Below are positions 4,733-5,137 of a stretch of 5,137 nucleotides of DNA, in pieces. Position 1 is the first letter of the stretch. The number at the start of each line of letters is the position of its first letter. The position numbers and the translations under genes are program-made. Source of the stretch: Planctomycetes bacterium RIFCSPHIGHO2_12_FULL_52_36 (GTDB lineage Bacteria; Planctomycetota; Brocadiia; Brocadiales; Bathyanammoxibiaceae); assembly GCA_001828545.1 (NCBI GenBank), contig MHYW01000143.1:1-5137 (forward strand), given 5' to 3'. The notes under the pieces were generated by a model. That model did no database searches and was not told where the DNA came from. It was given only the letters and a program-made list of their open reading frames with translations.

Positions 4733-4742
4733 CCTCAGGCGG
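4733..4742. repeat. Half copy of the 15-bp palindrome
   Basis: CCTCAGGCGG matches ten bases of the reverse complement of the palindrome at 3306-3320; the left arm has decayed to TCACCT. It sits just after rpsI in the gap before the isomerase-like gene. Confidence 0.35.
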
Positions 4743-4743
4743 C

Positions 4744-4772
4744 TTACCACAAAATCAGTGGATTAGTATACA
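4744..4772 (+). promoter_or_regulatory. Weak promoter candidate for the isomerase-like gene
   Basis: TTACCA (4744-4749) and TATACA (4767-4772), each 4 of 6 to consensus, are 17 bp apart in the 103-bp gap between rpsI and the next gene. This could give the downstream gene its own start, or the gene may be read through from rpsI, since no terminator is apparent. Confidence 0.25.
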
Positions 4773-4824
4773 TATCATCTCTTTCTCCCTTTATTAACGG
4801 GGATTTCATTAACGCCTTCCTCCG

Positions 4825-5137
4825 ATGAAACTAGGAGTTACCCTCGCCTCCCTGCGCCTGAACGTCAGGGATGCCATCGCCCTGGCCTCCACTATCGGCC
4901 TTAAGGGTTTTGAGGTAGAAGCCACCAGGGGTGAAGTAACCTGCGAACTCTCCCGCACAGGAAGGCGGGACTTCCTCCACTATTCCAAATCCTGCAGGAT
5001 GGAAATCTGTGCCCTCTCCGGTTGCTTTGGACAGGACTTCGGCCGGGAGGGTGGCAGGGCCACTCCCGACAGAGGACTGGAGCATCTCTTTGAAGAGACA
5101 AAGAGACTCATTGACCTGGCGGTAGACCTTCGTGCCC
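4825..5137 (+). CDS. Sugar phosphate isomerase/epimerase-like TIM-barrel protein (5' part)
   Basis: An ATG at 4825 opens 104 codons that run off the right edge. The sequence has the alternating pattern of an AP-endonuclease-2/xylose-isomerase-like TIM barrel. Strand 1 is MKLGVTLASLR, followed by helix DAIALASTIGLKG, strand 2 FEVEA (29-33), strand 3 MEICALSG, and a long helix LEHLFEETKRLIDLAVDL. The opening LGVTLAS and the helix-G-(V/F)E(V/I) step are typical of sugar phosphate isomerase/epimerase annotations. Catalytic glutamates and metal-binding histidines lie further downstream and cannot be checked, so the substrate is unknown. An in-frame TAA at 4810-4812 makes this ATG the first possible one. 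No convincing Shine-Dalgarno sequence precedes it. It lies in the same direction as rplM-rpsI. Confidence 0.7.
   Translation, partial: MKLGVTLASLRLNVRDAIALASTIGLKGFEVEATRGEVTCELSRTGRRDFLHYSKSCRMEICALSGCFGQDFGREGGRATPDRGLEHLFEETKRLIDLAVDLRA

Noticed and set aside
4745..4762. CCAC...GTGG foldback after rpsI as an intrinsic terminator
   Set aside because: The stem is only 4 bp and no T-tract follows it.

Overview
This is bacterial DNA. It carries the bacterial-type ribosomal protein pair rplM-rpsI, a membrane diguanylate cyclase, a probably exported tetratricopeptide-repeat (TPR) protein with a Shine-Dalgarno-led TTG start, and two metabolic-type genes cut by the window edges. The gaps between genes are unusually full of short palindromic dispersed repeats of the kind common in genomes of uncultivated Planctomycetota, Nitrospirota, Desulfobacterota and Omnitrophota. 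I lean towards one of these lineages, perhaps a planctomycete, but nothing in the window fixes the phylum.

Layout. Positions 1-173 (minus) hold the first 57 codons of a PHP-domain phosphoesterase, with a good candidate promoter at 233-261. Positions 174-752 are gene-free and contain two twin-palindrome repeat elements (312-388 and 512-598), a minus-strand terminator-like hairpin (420-449), a plus-strand promoter candidate (636-664) and two adjacent leader hairpins (676-694 and 711-731). Positions 753-2420 (plus) encode a complete 555-residue dCache-HAMP-GGDEF diguanylate cyclase. It meets, tail to tail and with 4 bp between stop codons, a minus-strand gene (2425-3219) for a 264-residue TPR protein with a signal peptide. 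Positions 3220-3867 are gene-free and repeat-rich: a 19-bp exact direct repeat, a large inverted pair of palindromes, a dispersed repeat and two copies of a 15-bp palindrome. Next come rplM (3868-4299) and rpsI (4308-4721), 8 bp apart. After a 103-bp gap, the 5' part of a sugar phosphate isomerase/epimerase-like gene runs off the right edge (4825-5137).

How the genes work together. rplM and rpsI form the familiar ribosomal protein operon. The diguanylate cyclase would sense an extracytoplasmic signal through its dCache domain and make c-di-GMP. Its core catalytic motifs are intact, but the feedback-inhibition I-site (RxxD) reads KKID. No downstream c-di-GMP effector is in the window. The TPR protein and the two truncated enzymes have no demonstrable link to it.

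I found no clear new defence or mobile system. The most notable signals are the three composite twin-palindrome repeats, the 15-bp palindrome that recurs upstream of four of the five transcription units, the paired hairpins in front of the diguanylate cyclase, and an rplM promoter that would give a nearly leaderless mRNA.
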